DNA of 64,000 bases from Symsagittifera roscoffensis (GCF_963678635.1 NC_087071.1:9469842-9533841), one strand, 5' to 3'. Positions 20,629 through 34,300 are shown, counted from the first letter of the stretch. Made by a program: numbers and translations. The notes: generated by a model not told the origin, from the sequence alone.

Positions 20629-21863
20629 TTTGTAATTCCAAAACTATATTTCAGGCAGAATTTGATTTTTCCAAGTGAAATTAGCACTTCATATTCATTG
20701 CAAATCTAAAAAAAAAACAAACGCATGAATTGCCAGTTGCATTATAACAGAACTAGCAATGAATCAATTCTACAACTACGACAAAGTCAGAACCCCAATC
20801 AAGTGGAATTCAAGCATGGAATTGAAGTTTAACTGCGCACATGGAAGTGAAAAAAAAACGAATGGTTCGAAAAACAGTCGATTCGAACATTTCGTTTCGT
20901 CAAACAACTCAAAAAAACTTAAGTAGTTGTTGAGTCGTTTCGTCAAACAACTCAAAAAAAAATTCTTTTGAATAGTAGAAAAAGCTGTGCAATCAAATGC
21001 GAATGCAGGCAATTTGAACCCTTTAAAGTTCAGATAACGACAATTTATCTTGTTTGCAAATGAACTTTTCACCTCATTCATCCAACCTAAATTTAGGAAT
21101 CACAAGTTATCAAAGATTTTCAAAGAAATCTACGAAGTTTCGAATCACAAAAACAAAAATCTAACTGACTCCAATCTGTTTGCATCTATAGCAGCTTCAA
21201 AAACTCCTCCTCTATTCATTGCAAATTTTAGCTATCCAGATTTGACAAAAACTTTTTTTTCAAAAACTGACAAGCATAGTTGCAAAGAAATCGTTATACA
21301 AACTATTCTACTACCATGCCATTGTTCAATGATTTGAAACGTTAAATTGTGCTCAATGTTAAGTGAATCAAATGCTTAAGAGAAACTTCTGATGAAGTTG
21401 CCTGCGGGTCAATTTCCAGGAAATTGGGATCATATGTCTGAAGTACGAACTGACTGAACTCCAAGCCAAACCATCCCAGTGACAGATCCGACCAATGAAA
21501 AGCCAGTCCTCCAAAAGAAGCTTAGAATCAGCTGCGACAGCGGAGAGTACAAGTTTCCAACAATAAATTTTTTTTTCTGGAATAAATTTACATGTTAGGA
21601 ACTAAATGATTAACAAAAAATAAAATCATTTACTTAAGACATGAGAAGGAATCGGGCAAAACATATTCCATTAATTTCTCTCGTTTATTGCGAATAGATG
21701 GAAACGCTCAGAAAAAAATCTTGGTAAAAAAAATCGAGATCCAAAAGTTCCTATATGTACTCAAAAACAAAAACTTTGCTTAAAATCTTGCAAACAAACA
21801 ATCTGCATGTCTCAAAAGAAAAATTTGATGTGAGAATGAACAACAAAACTTTGCTATAAACCA
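20629..21863. other. Intergenic stretch upstream of the MIA40-like gene
   Basis: A 50-base direct repeat containing 'tttcgtcaaacaactcaaaa' lies at about 20885-20962. Nothing else was recognised; promoter elements could not be identified. Confidence 0.5.
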
Positions 21864-21865
21864 AG

Positions 21866-23098
21866 ACTAGCACAAGACTCGCACCTACGGTGTTTCAAAT
21901 AAATCATTGAACATAAAAATAGCTTCCGAAAACAAGTACCAAAACAGCGATATTTAATACAATCGTGAACATAAACTGGGCTCATCTAATAGGGGTTTCT
22001 ATTTCATAAAAAACGCCATATCTAGAAAACCAAAATGGTTTGAGTAGATAAAATCATAGGAAAAAATTGCTACCCTATATTGTACCCTGACAGCATCCCA
22101 CCATAGGGTTGAGATTTTCTATTTATATTTGTTGTTTTTAAACCTATGTTTTTTTTTCAAAAAGTATTGAAAAAATAATGAGAAACGCCATATTTGGGAA
22201 ATAAAAAAAAATTAGTGCAATAAAACTTAGAGGCCATATTTGTACCCTGATATTACCCCCTGAATAAGCCATGACAGATCCCTACCATTAAGGTTGAGAA
22301 TTTTATGGTTTTAATTAATCCAAATTCAAGAAAAAAATCATAAAAATCACCAGATCTCGGAAACCAAAAGAGTTGAGCAGTCACACCTAGACGCCTGATT
22401 TGCAAACTCTGAGTGCACCCAGACAGCACCCAACTAAAGTCTTGAGAATTTCAAGTTCGGTTAATTTTTTTATATCAAATTTTATTTTAAAAAATTGAAA
22501 AAATTATAAAGAGCGCAATATCTCGAAAACTAAAAAAAAACAATACTCTGACGCTGACTGCAAGCCTTAATACGGTTGAGAAATTCAAGTTCGGTTAGTT
22601 TTTTATATCTAAGTTTTTGACAACTAAATGAAAAAATCATAAAAAAACAATATCTCGAAGATTTGAGCAGTCATAATTGGAGTCCAGATTTGCAACCTTT
22701 GAGTATGCCCTGGCAGTGCCTCAATACAGGATTGGAAAATTCAAATCCATTAAAGCAAATTGTGGAACAAAAATTTTAATAGTTTTAGGTTGCGAATTCA
22801 GGGAAAATGTACAGTTAAAGCATTCGCGCTCCAACAGATTTTGAACGTCGAGTTGAGCTAAAATTTCAACCCTTGCAAGGTTTAGGCCTTTTAACAGATC
22901 AAAATTGGGACGGACCTCTTAAACATGTACCAGAAGAAACTTCTTAAGCATTGCAATATACGATATAGCTTCCGTGCAAAAGTTTTTCGTTAAACATGCA
23001 AAAAATACTACGTTGAAAAAGCTTAAACATGTAAACATAGGGAACTCTTAAACATGTGTCAAGTTAAACGACAACTAAAAATGTATAGATAGATAGAA
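21866..23098 (+). mobile_element. Helitron-like element 2 with degenerate tandem core
   Basis: Leader ACTAGCACAAGACTCGCACC with a GCACC-TAC-GGTGT hairpin, then several diverged core units of 140-160 bp ('catatct.gaaaac', 'ttgagcagtca', 'accc.gacagcac'). The 3' part 'gttaaacatgcaaaaaatac' ends in a short run of TAGA. The decay suggests it is older than elements 1 and 3. Confidence 0.65.
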
Positions 23099-24099
23099 AT
23101 GAAAACGAACGCAAACAATTTGCTAACGAATGCTAGAGTTTTAAACAATTTCCAGGAAAAAAAACTTGCAGAAAATCTGAAGAAAACGTGTAATAAAAAC
23201 CCACTTAAATCTAAACTATGAAATAAGAACTTGCTGCGCAACGTTAGGAGTTCTGGATCACAACAAAAAAGATGACAATATAAAAAAAGACAAAAAGGCC
23301 CGTAAAGCCAAAAAAACACGGCAAATAAAGGCAAGTTCAGCTTTATTTCAAAACGTTCAGCCGGAAAAAAATGCACTAGTGAATCTCGTGCCAAACTCAA
23401 AAAAAATTCTTAGTCCAAACAGTCAAGTCAAAATCACAAAAAAGAAGAAAACAAAACTTTTGGAAATATAATAACTTTTATTCTTTAATTTTGACATCTG
23501 AACACAATACGCTATGGCATCAGCTTGAATCGATTTAAAATAAAACAACTTAATCCTATAACACACCAACAAATTGAAACTATAACTAATTCAACGCAAT
23601 TTTAGATTAAAAATAAATCAGAAAACTCTCATCCGAAAAAACTGAAATTTTAATGCACACTTTATTCAAAGTTCACATTTTTTTTTCAGTTTGGGCGTGT
23701 TTAAAAACCAGCAAACTGAAATACCCGATCAGTAATCCGACAAAAATTGAGACGAAATCATTAAGCCGACAAAGAAGCGATTTAAATCAAACATTTGTGC
23801 GTTCCAGAAATACGCATAAAAACTATGTTGCCCTTGAAACGACTCACAACTGAGTCACTAAGCCGATGAATCATTAACCTAAACCATTTAAGCGAAATAA
23901 CGTTTTTATTTGAAAAAAATATGTACGAAGTCAAAGGCTATTAAATTTACAAACAGCAGAAACAAATCAAACATTAAAAGCAATAACAATTAAATTGCGC
24001 ACATCAAAAAACACAAATCTAAAAGTTGGCATCTAGGCTGGCTAAACATTAGAAGATAAAAAATAAGTTGACATTTTTTTGGAACGAAATATTTCCCGT
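23099..24099. other. Intergenic stretch without recognised features
   Basis: AT-rich with short open frames only; no splice-supported exon and no copy of the repeats described here. Confidence 0.5.
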
Positions 24100-24340
24100 T
24101 TGAAAAAAAAAACAGGTCCCGTCAGATTCGAACCCAGGACGTGTGTCGTCTCAAGCGTATTCATTACCTCCAGAACAAAAATGACGGAGAGGCAGAGAAA
24201 ACTGTATTGATTATGAATTGTAACTAAATTTACAATTTCTAACGGCTCATTCTGTGAACAAAGTTATTTAAGGGAGAAAAGTCTAGAACCCGATTGACAT
24301 AACCTTGCGGATTACAAGGGTAATTAGTAAAAACCAATAT
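24100..24340. repeat. Dispersed repeat with tRNA-like part
   Basis: Second copy of the repeat at 2640-3005. On the minus strand (24117-24172) it has a good B box, GGGTTCGAATC, and an upstream 'ggtaa..gcttgagacgac' segment also found at 58194-58255, followed by a T run. This suggests a tRNA-derived SINE family. Confidence 0.6.
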
Positions 24341-25149
24341 ATGTATTTTTCTTCCAAAAAATCCTTCAAAATTTCGGCTTGAGGCAACATTAAAACCCTA
24401 CTATACGCAACAGAAAAAAAATTCGAACAAAAACTGATTTTTAATATCTTTTTGAACTTACTTTAATTACATTTTGATCATTTGTTTATTGTATTTTACT
24501 TTAAGCTTTCCGATTAGTTGCCTAGACTATTTTAAATAATCTTTATTGTACTTTACTGTCTTGATGAATAGAGAACTTTTAGCTGAAGTGTTCTTTCTTC
24601 TTTCACTTTTCAAAAGAGAACCCAACGAACTAAAAATAGAATGATTGAAAACGGCAAAACAAACAAGAGAGAAAACATTTTCGCCAATTGGGTGTTGATT
24701 CACCTTTCACGCCGAAATATTCGAACTTGACATTAAAAAATGAAATTTTGACACATTTTAAGTGGGAAAAACTCACACCCAAATTATTTTTTTATTATTT
24801 TTTATCTTAAAGTTTGATAGATCAAAAACTTCACTACAATCTGTTTCTTATTTGGTAAAACAATGAAACGCCAGCTTTAAAAAGCATCAAAAGTTAATGC
24901 GGATCAAGCTGATAAGTTTGCATAATTAAGAAAAAACTCAAGCAAAATCACTAAAGGCGATAGAAGTATAATATTTGGGTTCCTAAATATAAGACTCCCT
25001 GAAGAAAAATTACGTATCTGTTAAGTCTTCGGAATCAACTATTGCAATTTTGTTTCAAGCGTTTTTTAGTTTTTCATGAAAATGGCGGGACATTTTTTTG
25101 CTTTTCCTAGGATTCCAACTATCAAAATTATAATCTCAACTCCAATCAG

Positions 25150-26480
25150 CTAACACAGAGGCGAGGCTGCGCTTGGCAAACACAAGCGATGAAAATGCAA
25201 AAAAAAGCTCTCAGCAGGCAAAACAAAATGAAATAAGGAAAAGATTTAAAACAAACCTAGAAAAAAAGTTGAGATTAGGAGTATCACGTTTTCACAACTG
25301 CTCCACGATCACTTGTAGTCCTACAGATTCTATCAAATTGCCACTGTTATGCAGCAAAAACTAGACTTAAGTTTTAAAGTTCAGGATTTGAATAGCCAAC
25401 CTATTGATTCGGATTCGCACGTCCTCATATCTGTGCCAGGGTCACTTGGAAGTACACTAGTGGCCCAGCTAAGGCTGAATCTACGTGTTCTAATATTTTT
25501 GATCCTATACTGTACTGATACGGAAACACGTAAATTTCAAAATCTCAAAAAGAAACGTTAAAACCTAGTGTTTCTCAGCTTAATAGTGAATTAAACGAAT
25601 GGGGGAAAAAACTACAAATCGCTCTTTTAAGTAAGCCTTTATTTCAGATTTGGCTTGGTTGTTTTCGAAAAAAAAATTGAAAATATTCCAAAACACGATC
25701 AAAAATTCGAAAGTTTGACTGTTCCTAAATGAAAACAGCCCCTCTGACTTCCACGCCCTCATTTGTAGATTGAAGACTTCCGTGCCCTGATTGTTTAGAT
25801 TGAACCCTGAATATCAGGTTTAGCTAGTACATTTCGAGTATAGTGACGAAATTTTAAAACGCAAGGCATATTTTTACAAAACGCAGTGCATAGCCGCTCG
25901 CGCAGGTAAGATTCGCATAACTGATTTTCTTTTTCGGTTAAACCCTTCATCTCCAATTTGGCAGTGTGGTTTTTGAGAGTAGACAAAAGTTTCAAAAACT
26001 AACCTAAGTAGCAAACAACGTTCTTGTTTGAGGCCATAACTTTTGGAGGGGAAATTCTTGTAATTTGTTCTTTTGATTGAAACCTTCATCTCAGTTTTTT
26101 GCATTTAAAATTTGAAACAACGAAGAAAAAAATAAATAGGTCAAAAATACCCCAACTGAAACTTCGATGGCAGTAGAACGTTAGGTAAAAGGAAAAGAGA
26201 CTATCTAAAAATGCAAGCAGATAAAGGAGCAGCCAGTGTTTTAATTGTACTAGTTTTTTTTAGGAAATCGGCAGCGTAGTTATTGCAAAAATGAAATTTC
26301 TGCAAAAAAAAGCAAAAAATTTCCAAAGCGTCGCAAAAAAAATAAAACAACAATTACCATTCATTTTCACAATACATATTTGTTCAAACAGGAGCTAACT
26401 AACACTAGCCAAAAAGAAAGCAGCAAAATATGTCATTAAACTGTTTATGCTTAAATAAGGCTAATTATGATTAAAATGAA
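25150..26480 (+). repeat. Long dispersed repeat, copy 2 (uninterrupted right end)
   Basis: Counterpart of 5444-7166 with the same order of blocks. Its right end (gattaaaatgaaatatacc) shows the site that is occupied by the Helitron-like element in copy 1. Confidence 0.7.
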
Positions 26481-26699
26481 ATATACCAGTAATAATACAC
26501 TACGCTTCTCTTGTATAATTAGCTTTTGAAAAACTTGTTTATGAAAAACAAAAATCTCTTTTGAAACCTCAATTACCCAGCAACTTCGGAAGAAAAAACT
26601 TAAAAAACAGTAGAAAAAACCAGAAACACTTCGCAAACACAAGAAGAAAAGCAAAAGGGAGCTTTGAAAATGCCAAAATGCAAAAGCCCAGATAATACA

Positions 26700-28006
26700 A
26701 CATAGAGGCGAAGCCCAGCTTCGCGCTACTTGCGATACATTACAAACATAAACAAGGGCTAGTCCAACAAAAAAAAACAGGGACAAAAATCAGTTGACAA
26801 TATTTGTTTTAAGAAATAACTTCATCGACCAAGTTTTAACATAAACATTTGTCTTAAATGAAATTATTTTAAAACAACTCAAGAAGGAGAGTTGACGGGC
26901 TTAATTATAAATTATAACAACCTTCACAAAATGTTGTTATAATTTTGGGCTAACGACCAAAAGCTGGGTTAACGACCAAAAGCTGCGCCGAAAGAAATGA
27001 TGTCATCAAAAGCTAAGCTTAAAAAATCCCCTCAGCGTGAAAATCTTTTTAACAGGCAAGCGTTTAAGATGAGGCAACCAAACCGATACAATATACACCG
27101 AATCCTTTTTTGAAACCGTAGAAGCTTTAACTGAAAACTAAAATAGAATAAAATAGACTGAAAAAGTTCTAAAAAAAACAAAAGGAATTGAACCAACTCT
27201 AGATTAGTCCACTAGATTACGAGTTATTGACTTTGCGACTGAGCGAAATTGCGTTTCTGTCTTAATAAAAACTATCAAATAGTATAACCATTCAGCAAGG
27301 AATGCGCCATACTGAAGCGGATAAAACAAGAGCCATTAAATCTTCATATGATGTTTGAACAGTATACAAGCTAAGTTCAATTGCACACAAGTTCGAAAAC
27401 CCATGTGTGCAAGCAAAATCAGTAAAAAAAAAACTGAAAATCTAATCTACCACAAGCATTTGCATGGATAAAAATGTCATTAAAAATTTCGATAACCGTA
27501 TGTTTCAAGAAACCGACGCTTCTTCAGGGTTGAAAATTTTCATTTTCACGGAATCTGAGTAAGAAAAGCTCCGATGATGATTTTCATGACTTCAAAACTT
27601 GAAAGCGTCAGGCGATTAAAATTGATTTAGCAGAGGACAGCAACCAAATGCCCTTTCCTTCTCGGCGACGGATTCGATTCGTCAAGTTTACGATTTGCTT
27701 CGCTTCGCATCATATCTTTCTAGAACTTACGAATCGTCGTCTTTCATCAATCTTGTGTTCGCATTACGTTCACCCGGCTATATTTTTACGTTATTGAGGG
27801 TCCCTCGTTGTGCACATTTTAACCAATTGTTAACTTTTTCACACATTGAACGAAAACTATAAAAACATTGAAGCCAATAATAAACTAAATATGTACAACT
27901 ATTTCAGGAAAAGATCAAAAATAAAACTCTTTTTTAGTGGTTTTGTAGCTCGCTAGTTTTCGTCAGCCATCACAATACATGGAAGAAATAATTTAAACAT
28001 GATCCT
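26700..28006. other. Intergenic stretch downstream of MINPP
   Basis: It starts with a hairpin repeat (26700-26740). 27480-27830 is noticeably richer in G and C, with several CG dinucleotides, than its surroundings; no frame or RNA could be assigned to it. Confidence 0.45.
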
Positions 28007-28317
28007 TCATAATTCCTCTGTTTCTTCACACATCTTTTCGAACTCTTCGATACTGCATGTATCCAGGAATTGCGTAAATTTCTTATACGGTACCGGGCTA
28101 TTTGGCCTCAATGGATCGTTCAGCCCGTCCAAATACAATAAGCGCTCATTAAGCAGAATGGTTACAAAATAATTGTCAAAATAACTGTTTTCTGGCTTTC
28201 GGCTTTGTGATCTTTCGGGTGAATAGTACACTGTGAATATGATATTGGCGGCCATTGGAGCTAGACGTGAGGAATGAAAGTTGCGATAGATTGAGTAAGT
28301 GTCTGCAGTCAGAGGCT
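28007..28317 (-). CDS. MINPP1: MINPP exon 7 (C-terminus)
   Basis: Acceptor GTTTTAG. It encodes EPLTADTY, ANIIFTVYY (human SNLIFVLYH) and TILLNE (human QMLLNE), and ends TEEL before TAA-type stop at 28007-28009. The ending resembles, but is not identical to, an ER-retention tetrapeptide. Confidence 0.92.
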
Positions 28318-31300
28318 CTAAAACATTTATCTCAAAGTTATTCAAAGACTTTACCAAAGATCTTTAAAAAACCAGCCAAAAAATTTTGAATTGAAGAAAC
28401 TATTTAACTATTCCGGCCTTTGACAACAGAAAACAAAAGTTCACCGCTATTACAGACATAGATGAAGTTTTAGGATTCTGGATTGAGAAAAAATTTGAAA
28501 ATCACATTTAAATAGAACTAAAATGTTAACAGCGTTAATCGATACCAGTGAGCATGGTGCATAAAATGAGACCTCTCGCACTTTCCAGGCACAACCAGCT
28601 CTCATCAAAACTTCGTAAAAAACTCACCTGTATAAACAGCATCCATAATGCCCAAAACGGGCAAAACAGTTTCTGCATGCGCCGCCCTCACAATATGACT
28701 GAAGACTTGATCACTTCCATCGCCAATTTCTTCATTTTCGCCAGTCTTCACTGTGACGTCATGATTGACAGCTGTCTCTTCAAATTGTTCACACTCCTTT
28801 TCATCTGCCTTTTTTCGCTTTATTATGTCATGCTTGACAGCTTTCTGAATGTCTTGCGTAATAACACGAGTGAGGTAACAAGACGAAGTGTAGCTGATAT
28901 TGTAGCCCCGATAGCTTTTGTAGTATACCTTCAGATCACTAAAATTGAAACCATTCCTTGACTGGTATGTCCTATTGAGGGGAACCCCTCATGTCAGTAG
29001 GACGTATTTCTTTGAAAAGGGGGGGGGATTAATTGTTAAGTAGAACCGAATTAGATTTTTCAGCCATTTTTGGAACGGTTAGGTTTCACTTGATCGAACG
29101 AGCCACCTAATTAACGACAAACAGTTAAAATTGATTTCATTTAGATGTGTAATTACAAAACGAATGTTCGGTCACGGGACATTGAAGTTGCACCGTTTTG
29201 ATTTCAACGAGAAAATGAACGAACTTTTTCTTCACATTTTGTTAGTTTTCTCTGCAACTATTTAAGATATAGGATTCAAACTTTGACAGAGGATAGATGA
29301 AATTGTTTGAAATGGCTGCACCGGGCCAAATTTAAAAATCTTGTTTTGAATGCGTAAATTAGCCAGCTTATCATAACTAACTTAACAGGTGTTCTTGCTG
29401 TGTAAACAACCTCACAAACATTATAAGTAATTCAAATTAATGGGCTCAAATTAGTTTTGGAAAGCTGATGAGCTTGACTTACTCATTATGTTGCCTAAAA
29501 ATGACAAATAACAGAATTAACAGAGTTAGTTGATCCGGCCTCGAGAAATGGTCATATCTGTTATTATGACACATAAACTTAAAGTTCTTTGGAGCTTATA
29601 CCAGAAAATTGGAGAAAACTTACACAGAACACACCTGCTAATGAGAAGCCTGTGCTTAGATTGGAGCAGTATTTTGCAAAATATTTGCTGAAATGGTTCT
29701 TTTGTTGACTGCATCAGCGCGAAGTTAGTCTTAAAATTATAGCCGTTTTCTTACGCCGGACCACGTACCTCTGTTAATTCTGTTATTTGTCATTTTAGGC
29801 AACATAATGAGTAAGTCAAGCTCATCAGCTTTCCAAAACTAATTTGAGCCCATTAATTTGAATTACTTATATTGTTTGTGAGGTTGTTTACACAGCAAGA
29901 ACACCTGTAAAGTTAGTTATGATAAGCTGGCTAATTTACGCCTTCGAAATAAAATTTTTCAATTTTTGGCCCGATTAAGCCCTTTCAAATATTTTCAACT
30001 ACCTTTTGTCAAAATTTGAATCCTTTATCTTAAATAGTTGCAGAAAAAGAACGAACAACACTTGAAGAAGTTCGTTCATTTTCTCGTTGGCATCAAAAAG
30101 TTGCAGCTTCTATGCCCCGTGACTGTATTACATTACCAATATATGTAAAGAAACAAACAGAAGCCCTGAAAAGCCTTGGAAGAAATAGATTTATAGACTA
30201 AGTTGGTGTCAAAATTGTCGAAGCCATTAAAACGTCTAAGTCGTCAAAAAACTGTCCGTTTTTTGGCGCCGTGTCAAGTTTTGCCAAAACTTGTCAAAAT
30301 TTCAACCCTGCATCTTAATCAATTGTTCATTTGCTTGGTTGAAAAAATAAGTAGCAACTATTTTTTTCCCAAAAAGTTACAAATACATTTTTTCTTCAAT
30401 TTGAAAAGATCACTTTTCCTGATGAGGCATATCAAAAACACAACGATCTTTTGAAAACCCGAGTAGGAGTTTGAAAAAGGATATTGTTAGCAACCTACTC
30501 CTAGTGCGAAAAAGGAAAAATAGGCTAGAAGGTAGAAGGCTAGAAGGAAATCCCCAAAAATAAAATACCTGCAATATTCGAAGGTCTCCAATACTTCCTG
30601 TGGAATGTATTCACAAGGGGCATAGTCATTGAACATCATCTGTGCATGTGAACAAGCGGTGTAAATATTGCTCAGAATTGTTTCGTTCATCGAACACAAT
30701 CCACCTGAGAGTAGACAGGATGGCAAGTTATTCAGCTAATTTATTGTGATTTTTTTTTTAAAAAAAAACTATAATTCAGTTTTTTAATTTAGAATTTGAA
30801 TTGATTATCATATTTATTTTGCGAAAAAGTTATATATGTGAATTTGAAAAATATTTTTTGGATCTCAATTTTTCAAATTTTTAATTTTTTCAAATTTTTA
30901 TTTTTTTCAAATTTCTCAAATTTAACTGTTCTAAATTTTTTAGAATAATCTATAAAGTTTTTTAAGACCTCTTTACAGCTTTTTGACCAAAATTTCAGCC
31001 CGAAATTTTGAAATTATATTCTGCATCAAAACATTACATTAGCTATTTAAGCAGAAATAAAAGTGCGGCCAGCTTGCGCAACAAAAAAACGACAATTAGG
31101 TGCCTTACTAAAAACTCATAATCCGTTGAAAGCTCATTCAGTTAATGAAATTGAATTCTAGACATGCCAGCCTGCCTTCTGCACAGAAACTGTCCGACAA
31201 CAGCTGTAGACTAGATTGGAATGTGGTGGTGTTTTCGAAGTCTGTCACTTGATACATGGCAGTATCGTTGTCATCTACACTTACTACATATCTAAACAAT

Positions 31301-34300
31301 TTACAGTTGTCATCTATACATACTACATATCTGTAAAAATTACATTTTTAAAGTACAGTTTCAAATATTTATCACATAATTATTTAGCTAAAGGGCACAA
31401 TATATATGGATTTAAAAATTCCTTTTCGAATCTTAATTTTTTTGAAAATTTCATGTTCACAATTTCGACCCAGATTAGTCACAGAAGAAAACAGGGTTTC
31501 TTCAGCTTTATTACAACATACTTCAAGTGTGAATACTGAAAAATCTTTTAGTTTTTTTTTCAATTAGAGATGATGAGTCTCGCGAACCACTCAGACGCGT
31601 TCAGACAATTCATCATATTTAATGATATGTAATCCGGGTCTGAAATGGCCAGATTTCCTCATCTGCACTAACTTTTGCATCGTAGTGAACTCTTTCTCGA
31701 ATAAGCGGAGTAAAAAAAGTTCTTCATGTGCAAAAATATTGATCATTTAAAAGAGGGTAGCTTTGATCGTTTGCTCTTGGTCAACGTAAAAATTTTGCTG
31801 AAAATCGAAGTAAAAGTTGTCCACTATTTTGTCCACTAGCATATTTTCATTATGTCTGTTTTGCCAAACATGTATTTATTAACTACTTCCAAAACTTCAG
31901 CAGCAAATAGCGAAAAGACTAACTTTTCACAAGCATCATAGAATCTCAGCACCGTGTCGTTTTCAGGCGGATTGATATCAAATATCAATTTCTGCTGCAA
32001 TTGTTCAATCCCGTCTTTAACTGAATCTGCAGTCGCATCTTGAGGTCCATCGAAAGCGAAGTTGAATTGAGACGAATCGGTCAGATTGAGGAGTCCGTAA
32101 ACATACCAGAAAGCGCTTTCATATGCACGTTCTGAGATGCCAGGGATCTTTTCAAAAACTTATATTAATCATAAATAAATAACTGATTGTTCAAATTGAC
32201 AGACTCCATTCGATGATTTGTTATCATATTGAAAAGAAAGACGGCGCATTTATATCATTTAAACAAGTTCTTAAAATCGTTTTTTGTAATCACTCCTTTC
32301 TAACACAAACACACATCAATTCTATGGTGAAGTCTTATCTTGAGAAAAAATCAGTGTTTTTGCAGTTGTTTTGCTTCTTAAATAGAAAAAGATCCCTTTC
32401 CTTTGTAGGTGGCATCAACATATATTTTGTCGAATGGCACGTTGCACATATTGGGCCAATAAGAACAGACTCTCTCGCCAATTCCAATCAAATCCAGTCG
32501 TCCCTGAAATTAAAAAAATCGAAAAAATGTTCCCCACGTTATCATAATTTTACCTGAATTAAAGGCTGAACAAGAATGAAAATACCACGATGATGGGGCA
32601 AAATAAATATAACTTGTCTGAATTTTTATACCTAGCTCAAAAATACTTTGCAAACAAAATAAGAACAGCAAAAACCATTTCTAAAATACGAAAAAAGGCC
32701 TTGAAAAAAAAACGAAAAAACAATACAGAGCAAGTAAAGTGATACCCATTTTATTTGCGAGTTGGATCAAAAACAAAAGGGATTCGTAATATAAAATAAC
32801 GCTTTCTAGCTCGCATAAGTAAACAAATGACATTGAGAATCCAGAAATTGCAGTTTATCAAAAAATCTTTTACAAAATCTATTTAATTGAAGAGCAGTCA
32901 AAACCTTCAGGGTTTTGCTCTGATACGGGAGCAGTCTTGTTAAAGCAGTTACATTGCTAAAGCCTATTGAAACCGCAAATAAACAAGAAAAGACACTAGA
33001 TCAACTATACATTTTGTTGGACTGTCAATATCAAATATTTAGTGATAACATTAAGGCTTATAAAGAATTGATATGATCAATTAGCTTGTTGCAAAATACC
33101 AATTGTAACGATCTCAGCATTTTTTATTGGCCCTCGGTCCTGCTCAAACAGGACCAACCGTGGAGGAGAGTGATGTCATCCATTCCGCCGCAGCCGGTCC
33201 CACCTTGAGGAGGCGGATGACACTGGGACCCCTTCAACCGTGACCGAAGTGGGATTCAAACGCATGACCCTCGTGTTGAGAGACTTGTGCCTAACCCACT
33301 CGACCACGACTGCTAAAGATCTCAGCATCAAAGATATAGTCTTCTGGAAAATAAACGAGCAATTATGGTAATTTCCAAGCAAATTTAGGATAGTGGAACC
33401 AAAAAAAAACAAACGGGGGAAAATTCGGAGAGACTGGAAAAAAAGGACCAATCTTGTAACACAAGCGTTGCTTATGTATTGCACATTTAATTAATCTTTT
33501 TTTTCAAAACTGTGATTCATGTCTTAACTTTGATTTATACCTGATCAGCATAGGAAAAAGGATCAGAGCGGATTAAAATATGAAGTTATAGCCTGGCAGT
33601 AGAAAAAATGTAGAAGATCAAGGAAACCGAAAACAAGTTCATTGGAAAATTTTAACATTTTACAACTTCCCAAAAAAACATACCACATATACGCCCGTTG
33701 AAATTCAATTACCATTTATGATTTATACTTTCCTCGTAAAGTTATCCGATTTAGAGGAAACTGGATCAATGTGTAATTGTCCTTATTGCGCTGAGATTTC
33801 AGAAAATTAAAGACAATTTCTGAAACAAAACTTAATTCACGTTTTTAGTGACTTATTCACTTTTTGTTCGATAGTGGAGTTTGCTTTGGTGGCCTACACA
33901 TTTTGGGATTGTCTCCACTCCCCCATATTTGAACTTCTAATTTAAAAGACTATTTCAACGTTGTCATACTTCAAAAGCTTCGCATGGTGAAAAATTAGAA
34001 ACAGCTAAAATTCGCCTAATCAGTCAGAAAAGTATCTTCAGGCTCCTTTTGCACGCACAAAAGTATGATTTTATGTAAACGTCTTAAGCTCAGAATTTTG
34101 CAATGTTTTGAGGGGAGAGGGGAAGTTCAAAAGATCCGCGTATTTTGCTAAACTGTCTGTTTTCAGCTCCCTTTTTCCTGAACTTCGTTTTAGATGAAGA
34201 AAATTCAATTTCAGTAAAGTTTGATGATCAAAATGCAATAAAACAGTGAAAAAAAAATTAGTCTTTTATGTTTTCCCCACAATTGAGTTTCAACTTTATT

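Noticed and set aside
33220-33317. Functional tRNA gene
   Set aside because: The A and B boxes are good but the T stem and acceptor stem do not pair; the flanking target duplication and A tail show a SINE.
33176-33484. A 102-codon minus-strand open frame
   Set aside because: It runs through the tRNA-derived SINE and its target duplication, so the frame is chance within a mobile element.
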